Of a DNA stretch of 10,632 nucleotides, positions 1 through 6,747 are shown piece by piece. Under the pieces are notes generated by a model. The model saw nothing but the letters and a program-made list of their open reading frames with translations, ran no database searches and was not told where the DNA came from. Origin of the DNA: Verrucomicrobiota bacterium (GTDB lineage: Bacteria; Verrucomicrobiota; Verrucomicrobiia; Limisphaerales; JAFMIX01); the NCBI GenBank assembly GCA_026397895.1, contig JAPLTZ010000104.1, forward strand, positions 1 through 10,632. Direction: 5' to 3'. The translations under genes and the position numbers were made by a program. Every line of letters begins with the position of its first letter. Within the stretch, counting starts at the first letter, position 1.

Positions 1-591
1 GTCAACAACCTCGCCGGCGTCCCGTCCATCGTGTTCGGCCTGTTCGGCCTCGGTTTCTTCATCAACTTCATCGGCAAAAACCTCGACGCGCTCCTGCACA
101 ACCCCGGCCCGGTCTGGGGCCAGCCTGCGCTCATCTGGGCCTCGCTCACGCTCGCCGTGATGACGTTGCCCGTCGTCATCGTCGCCACGGAGGAATCGCT
201 GAAAGCCATTCCCGCCGGCCTGCGCGAAGCCAGCCTTGCGCTCGGCGCGACGAAGCTGGAAACGATCTGGCGCATCGTGCTGCCGCAGGCGCTGCCCGGC
301 ATCATGACCGGCGGCATCCTGGCGGTGAGCCGCGCGGCGGGGGAGGTCGCGCCGATTTTGTTCACCGGCGTCGCCTACTACATGGCGTCGTTGCCGCACA
401 AGTTGAGCGACCAGTTCATGGACTTGGGCTATCACGTTTTTGTGTTGTCCACGCAGTCGCCGAACATCGAGCAGACGCGGCCCATCCTCTACGCGACGGT
501 GCTGGTGCTGCTGGCGCTGACGTTCGCGCTGAACTTTGTCGCCGTGCTCATCCGCGCCCGCGTGCGCAAAAAACTCCGCGCCGGCCATTGA
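1..591 (+). CDS. pstA: phosphate ABC transporter permease PstA (3' part)
   Basis: This is an inner-membrane permease subunit of the high-affinity phosphate importer PstSCAB. The frame is open from base 1, so the N-terminal part lies outside the window and 196 residues remain. Visible are membrane segments near the start and around the stretch reading LTLAVMTLPVVIV, then the cytoplasmic EAA loop of binding-protein-dependent permeases (REASLALGATKLETIWRIVL), which docks on the ATPase. The following RAAGEVAPILFTG and the final hydrophobic segment before a basic tail (RARVRKKLRAGH) are typical of PstA. The pstB start follows the stop after 4 bases, giving the canonical pstA-pstB-phoU order. PstC is similar in fold, but the position directly before pstB and the C-terminal sequence favour PstA. 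Confidence 0.93.
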   Translation, partial: VNNLAGVPSIVFGLFGLGFFINFIGKNLDALLHNPGPVWGQPALIWASLTLAVMTLPVVIVATEESLKAIPAGLREASLALGATKLETIWRIVLPQALPGIMTGGILAVSRAAGEVAPILFTGVAYYMASLPHKLSDQFMDLGYHVFVLSTQSPNIEQTRPILYATVLVLLALTFALNFVAVLIRARVRKKLRAGH

Positions 592-595
592 TTTT

Positions 596-1411
596 ATGAC
601 GGATACACTGATGCAAAAAATTTCCGTGACCGCGGCGCCGGCGGCGGCCGCCGGCGGTTCATCGCTCATCGAGGTGCGGAATCTCGACCTGTTCTACGGC
701 GCGAGCCGGGCGCTGAAGGACATCTCCGTGACGCTCGGCGAGAAGGTGGTCACCGCGTTCATCGGGCCGAGCGGCTGCGGCAAGTCCACCTTGCTGCGCT
801 GCTTCAACCGCATGAACGACCTCATTGACGGCGTGCGCATCGAAGGTGCGGTCAAAATCGGCGGGCACGACATCTACGGCGGCGACGTGGATGTGATCGA
901 ACTCCGCAAGCGCGTCGGCATGGTGTTCCAGAAATCGAACCCGTTCCCGAAGTCCATCTACGAGAACGTCGCCTACGGTCTGCGGCTGCACGGCGTGAAA
1001 TCCAAATCCGACCTCGACGCCGCCGTGGAGAAAAGTTTGCGGCAGTCCGCGCTGTGGGACGAAGTGAAAGACCGCCTGCACAGCAGCGCGCTCGGCCTTT
1101 ACGGCGGCCAGCAACAACGCCTCTGCATCGCCCGCGCGATTGCCATCCGGCCGGAGATCATCCTCATGGACGAGCCGGCGAGCGCGCTTGATCCCATCGC
1201 CACGTCGCGCATCGAGGAACTGATTCTGGAGTTGAAAAAGGAATTCACCATCGTCATTGTCACCCACAACATGCAACAGGCCGCGCGCATCTCGGATTAC
1301 ACGGCGTTTTTTTACATCGGCGAACTCATCGAGTTCGACACGACGACGAAGATTTTCACCAACCCCGCGCACCGGCAGACGGAGGATTACGTCACCGGCC
1401 GCTTCGGCTGA
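596..1411 (+). CDS. pstB: phosphate ABC transporter ATP-binding protein PstB
   Basis: This is the cytoplasmic ATPase that powers phosphate import through PstA/PstC. It has 271 residues, near the usual 250-280. The Walker A motif GPSGCGKST has its Lys at residue 63. The Q-loop is in GMVFQKSNPFPKSIYENV, Walker B is ILMDEP (D192, E193) and the switch His is H224 in THNMQQA. PstB hallmarks include CFNRMNDL and GGQQQRLCIARA. The signature motif reads LYGGQ instead of LSGGQ, with Tyr at residue 169, which is unusual. I chose the ATG 4 bases after the pstA stop; a second in-frame ATG at 611 is possible because the first 25 or so residues (Ala-rich) are not part of the fold. No clear Shine-Dalgarno sequence is visible. 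Confidence 0.95.
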   Translation: MTDTLMQKISVTAAPAAAAGGSSLIEVRNLDLFYGASRALKDISVTLGEKVVTAFIGPSGCGKSTLLRCFNRMNDLIDGVRIEGAVKIGGHDIYGGDVDVIELRKRVGMVFQKSNPFPKSIYENVAYGLRLHGVKSKSDLDAAVEKSLRQSALWDEVKDRLHSSALGLYGGQQQRLCIARAIAIRPEIILMDEPASALDPIATSRIEELILELKKEFTIVIVTHNMQQAARISDYTAFFYIGELIEFDTTTKIFTNPAHRQTEDYVTGRFG

Positions 1412-1418
1412 ACCCATC

Positions 1419-2072
1419 ATGCACACGCCCATCGAAAAAGAACTCGACGAGTTGAAACAGAAACTCCTCACCATGGCGAGCCACACGGAGACTTCCGTGA
1501 AGGAAGCCGTCGCCGCCCTCGTCAACCGCGACGACGCGCTCGTGCTGAAGGTCAAGGTCAACGACGACGTGCTCGACCGCTTCGAGGTGGAGGTGGACGA
1601 ACTGGCCGTCTATCTGCTAGCCAAGGCGCCGCTCGCCACCGACCTGCGTTCCGTGCTCGTGGCGATGAAGATTTCCCAGAACCTCGAGCGCATCGGCGAC
1701 GAGGCGAACAAGATCGCCAAGCGCGCCCGCGATCTGAACCGCGAAGCGCCGCTCAAGACCAGCCTCGACTTCGCCAAGATGGCCGAGACGGCGGGGCAGA
1801 TGTTGAAGGGCGCGCTGGATGCCTTTGTGAACCGCAATTCCGCCGCCGCCCGCGCCGTCATCGAGCGCGATGCGGAGGTGAACGCCCTGAACAAGCAGGC
1901 GCGGCTGGAGATGGAGCAGTTGATGATGGCCAGCCCGGAGAACGTCCGCCGCGCCCTCAACGTGATGATCGCCGTGAAATGCCTCGAACGCATCGGCGAC
2001 CACGCCACCAACATCGCCGAGGAGGTCGTTTATCTTTGCGAGGCCAATGACATCCGGCACGGCGGGAAGTGA
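1419..2072 (+). CDS. phoU: phosphate signalling/transport regulator PhoU
   Basis: PhoU is a cytoplasmic helical regulator that couples the Pst transporter to phosphate signalling, usually through a PhoR-type kinase. The 217-residue length fits the family. Two tandem PhoU three-helix repeats are visible, each with the metal-binding signature: NLERIGDEANKIAKRA (E90, D94, N97) in the first and CLERIGDHATNIAEE (E190, D194, N198) in the second. The start is the ATG 7 bases after the pstB stop, giving MHTPIEKELDELK, which matches the usual helical beginning of the family. No phoR/phoB pair follows in the window. The next gene is an unrelated-looking multi-PAS hybrid kinase 68 bases downstream, and no terminator is evident between them. 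Confidence 0.95.
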   Translation: MHTPIEKELDELKQKLLTMASHTETSVKEAVAALVNRDDALVLKVKVNDDVLDRFEVEVDELAVYLLAKAPLATDLRSVLVAMKISQNLERIGDEANKIAKRARDLNREAPLKTSLDFAKMAETAGQMLKGALDAFVNRNSAAARAVIERDAEVNALNKQARLEMEQLMMASPENVRRALNVMIAVKCLERIGDHATNIAEEVVYLCEANDIRHGGK

Positions 2073-2140
2073 TTGTGCCGGCGGCGGCGCGGGCGATGAT
2101 TTGGAGTGACTTTGATTTGAATCACGGGTAAATCCCTGCG

Positions 2141-3886
2141 ATGAAAATCCTGGTCATTGACGACAAAGCGAGTCAATTGGCCGCTCTGGCCGAGATACTT
2201 CAGGGTTTCATTCCGGATTGCGAGACGGTGACCGCCGATTCGGGGCAGGCGGGGTTGGAACTGGCCCGCACCTGCCAGCCGGACACCATCATCTTGGATG
2301 TCCAGATGCCCGGGATGGACGGGTTTCAGGTTTGCCAGGCGCTCAAGGCCGACCCGGCCACCCGGCACATCCCGGTGATTTTCCTGACCGGCGAGGCGGC
2401 GGATTCCGCCAGCCGCATCCGGGGGCTGGAAATCGGTGGCGACGCTTTTCTGACCCACCCGATTGAAATGGGCGAGCTGATTTCGCAGGTTCGGGCGATG
2501 GTGCGCATCAAGCGCGCCGAGGATGTGTTGCGCGCCGAGAAGCTCTCCGTGGATTGCATGCTGCGCGAAACCCGGGAGCATGAGGCCGCCATCCTGCATA
2601 CGGCGAGAGACGCGTTCTTTGTGATAGATTTGCAGGGCCGGTTTTTGGACGTGAACGAAGCCGCCGGCCAGTTGACGGGCTACTCGCGGGCGGAGCTGCT
2701 GCGGATGTCGGTCGCCGATTTGGAGGCCGACGAGGCGCCCGCCGAAATCGCCGTGCAGCTTGAGAAAATCAGACAGGCCGGCGATGCGCTGTTTGAACGC
2801 CGCTTCCGCCGCAAGGACGGGCGCATCGTTCATGTCGAGCTGAGCGTCAACTATCTGCGGAACTCCGAGGAACGGCTGTTCGCTTTTATCCGCGACATCA
2901 CCGAACGCAAGCGGGCGGAGGAGTCGTTGCGGGAGAGCGAGGAGCGGTTCGGGCAACTGTTTGAGAACTCTCCGGTGGCCACCTGGCTCGAGGACTTCAC
3001 CGCCGTGGCCGGCTGGATGCAGCAGCTCCGGGCGCAGGGCGTGACGGATTTGCGCGCCTTCCTCGGCGAACATCCCGACCAGATACAGCAGGCGCTCGGG
3101 TTGATCCGCGTGCTCGACCTGAACCGGGCCGCCGCGACCCAAAACGGTGCCCGCAGCAAACAGGAGCTGCAGGCGAGCCTGCCGCAGTTGATCCGGGATG
3201 CCACCTGCACGGCTTTCATCGGGGAGCTGGAGGCGCTCTGGCAGGGACAGACGAGCTTTGAGTTTGAGTCGCACAGCGTGCGGCTGGACGGCCGGCCGTT
3301 GGATCTGATCGTGCATGTGGATGTCCCCCGCAAAAGCGGGGTGCCGGATTACTCGCGCGTGATTGTCACCGGCACCGACATCACCGAGCGCAAACGGGTG
3401 GAGGAGGCGTTGCGGCAAAGCGAGGAGCGCTACCGCCATCTGTTTGACCGGGCGAGTGTGGGAATCATTCTGTTGTCGTTGGATGGGAAAATATTCTCGA
3501 CGAACGAGGTGTATGCCCGGGCCCATGGTTACAGTCCGCAGGAAATGCTGGGGGTGAGTCCGATCGATTTGGACACGCCCGCATCCGCCAAACAGTTTCC
3601 CGAGCGGCTCCGCCGGATTCTGGCCGGGGAAACCCTGACCTTCGAGGCGGAAAACTATCACAAGGATGGCCGGGTCATCCCGTTCGAGGTGTCGGCGGGC
3701 ATCATCTCGGTGGGGGGGCCTGCGACGGCATCCACGTCCTCGATCTCCAGGGAAATGTGGTGGAAGCCAATGCCGCGTTCGTCACCATGCTGGGTTATAC
3801 CCGCGCCGAGCTGTTGCAACTCAACGTCGCCGACTTCGACGCACAACTCTCGCGGGCGGAACTCCTGGCGCGGATCGGCGCACTGA
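2141..3886 (+). CDS. hybrid sensor kinase, 5' part: receiver plus three PAS-type domains (frame-interrupted)
   Basis: This is the N-terminal half of a multidomain two-component sensor. Residues 1-120 or so form a receiver: acidic pair D7/D8, phospho-acceptor D53 in IILDVQMPGMDG, and T83 in FLTG. The usual Lys-Pro is His-Pro (H106, FLTHPI), a variant I recall from other hybrid kinases. A helical linker and PAS module follow (AFFVIDLQGRFLDVNEAAG), then DITERKRAEESL. The second module has the WLEDF...GVTDLRAFLGEHP type of insert, then DITERKRVEEAL. The third PAS begins GIILLSLDGKIFSTNEVYARAHGYS. Homology stops near residue 526 (ISVGG) at a run of seven G. The remaining 55 residues, rich in Ser/Pro/Trp/Cys, are an out-of-frame read of the next PAS-coding sequence. 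This half alone has no kinase domain, so it is probably one gene with the segment at 3757-5454. Confidence 0.8.
   Translation: MKILVIDDKASQLAALAEILQGFIPDCETVTADSGQAGLELARTCQPDTIILDVQMPGMDGFQVCQALKADPATRHIPVIFLTGEAADSASRIRGLEIGGDAFLTHPIEMGELISQVRAMVRIKRAEDVLRAEKLSVDCMLRETREHEAAILHTARDAFFVIDLQGRFLDVNEAAGQLTGYSRAELLRMSVADLEADEAPAEIAVQLEKIRQAGDALFERRFRRKDGRIVHVELSVNYLRNSEERLFAFIRDITERKRAEESLRESEERFGQLFENSPVATWLEDFTAVAGWMQQLRAQGVTDLRAFLGEHPDQIQQALGLIRVLDLNRAAATQNGARSKQELQASLPQLIRDATCTAFIGELEALWQGQTSFEFESHSVRLDGRPLDLIVHVDVPRKSGVPDYSRVIVTGTDITERKRVEEALRQSEERYRHLFDRASVGIILLSLDGKIFSTNEVYARAHGYSPQEMLGVSPIDLDTPASAKQFPERLRRILAGETLTFEAENYHKDGRVIPFEVSAGIISVGGPATASTSSISREMWWKPMPRSSPCWVIPAPSCCNSTSPTSTHNSRGRNSWRGSAH
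2894..2950 (+). repeat. PAS linker repeat, copy 1
   Basis: These 57 bases encode DITERKRAEESLRESEERF, the end of a PAS domain plus its coiled-coil linker. They match the copy at 3377-3433 in 49 of 57 positions. The repeat is homologous coding sequence from PAS-module duplication, not a mobile element, but it is a substrate for recombination within the gene. Confidence 0.7.
3377..3433 (+). repeat. PAS linker repeat, copy 2
   Basis: This is the second copy of the PAS linker (DITERKRVEEALRQSEERY), 483 bases after the first and in the same frame. A third linker of this type would be expected near 3720, exactly where coding sequence appears to be missing. Confidence 0.7.
3710..3721 (+). other. 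frame break at a seven-G run (G_GGG_GGG) inside the sensor kinase gene
   Basis: Bases 3712-3718 are seven G. In the upstream frame they read as the last base of GTG followed by GGG GGG, the exact X_XXY_YYZ layout of a -1 slippery site. A one-base backward shift, or one extra G, would continue as GCC TGC GAC and join the upstream receiver/PAS part to the downstream PAS/kinase part, giving about 1104 residues. The protein on either side (ISVGG then ACDGIHVLD) lacks the last PAS strand and the linker expected between two PAS domains. A deletion with frameshift is therefore more likely than programmed slippage alone. A sequencing or assembly error in the homopolymer is also possible. Confidence 0.65.
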
Positions 3887-5454
3887 CCCCGCAGCCGGTC
3901 ATGTTCGAGACCCGGCATCGCCGCAAGGATGGCACCATTTGCGAGGTCGAGATCTACGCCGTCAGCCTCATGCTGGAAGGCCGCAAGCATTGCTACGCCT
4001 CCACCCGCGACATCACCGCGCGCAAGCAGACCGAGCAGCGCCTGCGGTTGCAGGGCGGCGCGCTCGAAGCGGCGGCCAACGCCATCGTCATCACCGACCG
4101 CGAAGGCAACATCGAATGGGTCAACGCCGCCTTCACCACGGTCACCGGTTACAGCGTGGCCGAAGTCGTCGGCAAAAATCCCCGGCTGCTCAAGTCCGGC
4201 AAACACGACCCGGCGTTCTACCAAAACCTGTGGGACACCATCTGCGCCGGAAATGCCTGGCGCGGCGAAATCATCAACCGGCGCCAGGACGGAAGTTTTT
4301 ACACCGAGGACATAATGATCACGCCGCTGAAGGACGAGCGCGGCGAAATCACACACTTCATCGCCGTCAAGCAGGACATCACGCAACGGAAACTGCTGGA
4401 GGAGGAATTCCGCCAATCCCAGAAGATGGAAGCCTTCGGCCAGCTCGCCGGCGGCGTGGCCCATGACTTCAACAACATCCTGACCGTCATTCAGGGCGGC
4501 GCCGCGCTCTTGCAGATGAACCTGACGGCGGAAGACAAGGACCAGGCCATCCAACAAATCGCCCAGGCCGCCAAACGCGCCGCCGGCCTCACCAGCCAGC
4601 TCCTCTCCTTCAGCCGCCGCCAGATCATGCACGCCCGCCCGGTGGACCTCAACGAAAGCGTCACCGCCATGGGCAAGATGCTCCAACGCCTCATCGGCGA
4701 GAACATCACCCTCCAGACCCGCCTCCTCCCCGGCGGCGCGCCGGTGCACGCCGACCCCGGCATGATCGAACAAATCCTCCTCAACCTCGCCGTCAACGCC
4801 CGCGACGCCATGCCCGCCGGCGGCCAGCTCGGCATCACCTTGGAAAACCTCACCCTGACCCCCGCCGCCGCCGCCCTCCACCACCTCGCGCGCACCGGCA
4901 ACTTCATCCGCCTCACCGTCCAGGACACCGGCGCCGGCATCCCTCCCGAAATCCTGCCCCGCATCTTTGAACCCTTCTTCACCACAAAGGACATCGGCAA
5001 AGGCACCGGCCTCGGCCTCGCCACCGTCCACGGCATCATCCAGCAGCACCACGGCTGGGTCCAGGTGGAAAGCGAGCCGGGGAAAGGCTCCACTTTCCAT
5101 GTGTTCCTCCCGCGCCTCGCCGGGATGCACGAGATCCAGTCCGAGGAATACCGCGTCATCGAAGCCGCCAGCGGCCTCGCCGCGCTCGAGACGTGGCGCC
5201 AACACGGCCGCCAGGTGGACCTGCTGCTCACCGACATCATCATGCCCGAAGGCGTCTCCGGCTCGGAGCTGGTCGTGCAATTGCAGGCCGCAAAACCCGG
5301 GCTGAAAATCATCTACATGAGCGGCTACCCCGGCGAGGTCGCCGGACGCGGTCTGGAACTGGACGAAGGCACGAACTTCCTCCAGAAGCCGTTCACCCCG
5401 GCCAAGCTCGCGCAGATCGTCCGCGACTGCCTCGACGCCGCGTTGAAACTCTGA
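3757..5454 (+). CDS. hybrid sensor histidine kinase, 3' part: two PAS, HisKA, HATPase, truncated receiver
   Basis: This is the catalytic half of the interrupted sensor kinase. In this frame homology already begins at about 3718 (ACDGIHVLDLQGN), before the nominal GTG start. The first PAS is cut at that end and continues to TRDITARKQTEQRL. A second PAS (AIVITDREGNIEWVNAAFTTVTGYS) ends in VKQDITQRKLLEEEF. The HisKA H-box is GGVAHDFNNILTVIQGG with H236. The ATPase shows N-box LNLAVNARDAMP, G1 DTGAGIP, F-box FEPFFTTK and G2 GKGTGLGLATVHGI. A C-terminal receiver has D493 (LLLTDIIMP), Ser in YMSGYPGE and K544 (LQKPF). It starts abruptly at EEYRVIEAASG, so the first strand and acidic pair are absent. 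It may be translated on its own as a cytoplasmic kinase or represent part of a pseudogene. Confidence 0.8.
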   Translation: MVEANAAFVTMLGYTRAELLQLNVADFDAQLSRAELLARIGALTPQPVMFETRHRRKDGTICEVEIYAVSLMLEGRKHCYASTRDITARKQTEQRLRLQGGALEAAANAIVITDREGNIEWVNAAFTTVTGYSVAEVVGKNPRLLKSGKHDPAFYQNLWDTICAGNAWRGEIINRRQDGSFYTEDIMITPLKDERGEITHFIAVKQDITQRKLLEEEFRQSQKMEAFGQLAGGVAHDFNNILTVIQGGAALLQMNLTAEDKDQAIQQIAQAAKRAAGLTSQLLSFSRRQIMHARPVDLNESVTAMGKMLQRLIGENITLQTRLLPGGAPVHADPGMIEQILLNLAVNARDAMPAGGQLGITLENLTLTPAAAALHHLARTGNFIRLTVQDTGAGIPPEILPRIFEPFFTTKDIGKGTGLGLATVHGIIQQHHGWVQVESEPGKGSTFHVFLPRLAGMHEIQSEEYRVIEAASGLAALETWRQHGRQVDLLLTDIIMPEGVSGSELVVQLQAAKPGLKIIYMSGYPGEVAGRGLELDEGTNFLQKPFTPAKLAQIVRDCLDAALKL

Positions 5455-5461
5455 AAACCGC

Positions 5462-5490
5462 TTGCGTTCTTCCCGGCCCTGTGGGATTCT
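5462..5490 (+). promoter_or_regulatory. candidate sigma-70-type promoter of the ars operon
   Basis: A TTGCGT box at 5462-5467 and a GATTCT box at 5485-5490 are separated by 17 bases. The -10 box is a weak match (A2, T3 and T6 of TATAAT). Initiation would fall near 5497, leaving a short leader before the arsR start at 5522. Support comes mainly from its position over the left arm of the inverted repeat, as expected for a repressor-blocked promoter. Consensus matching alone is weak in this GC-rich genome. Confidence 0.35.
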
Positions 5491-5516
5491 CATTTCGTTG
5501 TTTGGCGAAATGAGAA
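5487..5516. promoter_or_regulatory. perfect 11-bp inverted repeat, likely ArsR operator
   Basis: TTCTCATTTCG at 5487-5497 and CGAAATGAGAA at 5506-5516 are exact reverse complements separated by 8 bases (TTGTTTGG). The repeat sits 6 bases upstream of the preferred arsR start and overlaps the candidate -10 box. ArsR/SmtB dimers bind such dyads in their own promoters, and release them when As(III) binds. There is no T-run after the right arm, so a terminator for the upstream kinase gene is unlikely. Confidence 0.7.
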
Positions 5517-5521
5517 ACAGT

Positions 5522-5887
5522 ATGCGCGAGTTCATGACCCTCACCAAGGCGCTGTCCGACCCGAACCGGGTGCGGATGCTGCTGGCGCTCAGGCCCGGCG
5601 AACTCTGTGTCTGCCAGATCACCGAGCTGTTCGGCCTCGCGACCTCCACCGTCTCCAAACACCTCTCCATCCTCAACCAGGCCGGCCTCATCCGCTCGCG
5701 CAAGACCGAGCGCTGGGTCTATTACCGCCTCGCCGACAAGCCCGCGCCCGTCGCCGTCCGTGAGGCGCTCGACTGGGTGCGTAAGTCCCTCGCCAAAACC
5801 GACGAGGCCGCCGCCGACGCGAAACGCCTGAAGCGCATCATGAAAATGGACCTGGCGGAAGTCTGCCGCCGCCGCTGCCGCTGCTGA
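5522..5887 (+). CDS. arsR: ArsR-family arsenite-responsive repressor
   Basis: This is a small winged-helix repressor of 121 residues that represses the operon until trivalent arsenic binds. The ELCVC motif (C29, C31) matches the arsenic-binding CVC of the E. coli-type ArsR helix; the third cysteine of that site is Thr here. The recognition helix is LATSTVSKHLSILNQAGLI and the wing is RSRKTERWVYYRL. The C-terminus is unusual, ending in CRRRCRC with C115, C119 and C121. I chose the ATG at 5522 because it gives the usual MREFMTLTKALSDPNRVR beginning and keeps the inverted repeat upstream. The in-frame ATG at 5510 lies inside the right arm of that repeat. arsM follows after 5 bases, so the two are co-transcribed. 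Arsenic specificity is supported by CVC and by the neighbours. Confidence 0.92.
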   Translation: MREFMTLTKALSDPNRVRMLLALRPGELCVCQITELFGLATSTVSKHLSILNQAGLIRSRKTERWVYYRLADKPAPVAVREALDWVRKSLAKTDEAAADAKRLKRIMKMDLAEVCRRRCRC

Positions 5888-5892
5888 ACCGC

Positions 5893-6747
5893 ATGACCAC
5901 GACATTCCACGACAAACACCACGCCGTCCGCGACCTCGTCCGCGATGGCTACGCCAAGATTGCCGCCGAAACCTCTGCCGGCTGCTGCGCCCCCGGCGTC
6001 TCCTGCTGCGGCTCCGCCCCGCAGGACGCCGCCAAGCTCGCGCGCGAACTCGGCTATTCCGTCGCGGAACTCCAGGCCTTGCCGGAAGGCGCGAACATGG
6101 GACTCTCCTGCGGCAATCCCGCCGCGCTCGCCGCGCTTCAGCCCGGCGAAACCGTCCTCGACCTCGGCGCGGGCGGGGGCTTTGACGTCTTCATCGCGGG
6201 CCGCAAGGTTGGCGCAACTGGCCGCGCCATCGGTGTGGACATGACGCCGGAAATGCTCGCCAAGGCGCGGCGCAACATTGCGAGCTATCGGGAACAGACG
6301 CAGTTGGACAACGTCGAGTTCCGCCTCGGCGAAATCGAGTATCTGCCCGTCGCCGACAACAGCGTGGACGTCATCATTTCCAACTGCGTCATCAACCTCT
6401 CGCCCCACAAGGAACAGGTCTGGCACGAAATCGCGCGCGTGCTCAAACCCGGCGGGCGCGTGGCCGTCTCGGACATGGCGCTGCTCCAGCCGTTGCCGCC
6501 GGGCGTGCTCAAACTGGTCGAGGCGCTGGTCGGCTGCGTGGCCGGCGCGGAGTTGGTGAGCGAAACAGAGCGCATGGCGCGGGCGGCGGGGTTGACGGAC
6601 ATCGTTCTGACGACCAAGCCGGGCTACGTCGAAGCGATGACGAGTTTTGAAGACCCGCTGTATCAGCAGATCGTGAAGCATCTGCCCGCCGGGGCGAAGC
6701 CATCCGATTACATCACCAGCCTGGAAGTTCAGGCGCGCAAACTGTGA
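5893..6747 (+). CDS. arsM: arsenite S-adenosylmethionine methyltransferase ArsM
   Basis: ArsM is a cytoplasmic SAM-dependent enzyme that methylates As(III) to mono-, di- and trimethyl arsenicals. It has 284 residues, typical for bacterial ArsM. The class I methyltransferase core has motif I VLDLGAGGGFDVFIAG (around residues 88-103), GVDMTPEML with D116, and an IARVLKPGGRVAVSDM strand. The three cysteines conserved in the family are in GLSCGNP (C73), ISNCVINLS (C165) and VGCVAGA (C215). An extra N-terminal double pair, CC at 31-32 and CC at 38-39, lies before the core and resembles the cysteine-rich leader seen in many ArsM proteins. The start is the ATG 5 bases after the arsR stop. The stop overlaps the GTG of the next gene by four bases, implying coupled translation. 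Confidence 0.95.
   Translation: MTTTFHDKHHAVRDLVRDGYAKIAAETSAGCCAPGVSCCGSAPQDAAKLARELGYSVAELQALPEGANMGLSCGNPAALAALQPGETVLDLGAGGGFDVFIAGRKVGATGRAIGVDMTPEMLAKARRNIASYREQTQLDNVEFRLGEIEYLPVADNSVDVIISNCVINLSPHKEQVWHEIARVLKPGGRVAVSDMALLQPLPPGVLKLVEALVGCVAGAELVSETERMARAAGLTDIVLTTKPGYVEAMTSFEDPLYQQIVKHLPAGAKPSDYITSLEVQARKL

Noticed and set aside
1257..1418. Upstream extension of the phoU frame into pstB
   Set aside because: The extension reads as Arg/Thr/Ser-rich sequence overlapping pstB; the ATG at 1419 begins the PhoU homology.
659..1561. 300-codon open frame on the reverse strand
   Set aside because: Antisense to pstB and the start of phoU; no domain recognised.
2113..2124. Small palindrome TGATTTGAATCA between phoU and the kinase gene
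   Set aside because: Only 5-bp arms, with no T-run or recognisable box around it. The 68-base gap shows no convincing promoter or terminator.
2030..3661. 543-codon open frame on the reverse strand
   Set aside because: Antisense to the receiver/PAS gene, with Arg/His/Pro/Gln-rich low-complexity content and no motif.
5487..5516. Hairpin as a rho-independent terminator of the kinase gene
   Set aside because: The arms are AT-rich and no T-run follows; position before arsR fits an operator much better.
3658..5703. 681-codon open frame on the reverse strand
   Set aside because: It lies antisense to well-supported PAS, kinase and arsR coding sequence, is rich in Gly/Ala/Asp/Leu/Val, and has no recognisable domain. 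Such frames arise from GC-rich third positions.
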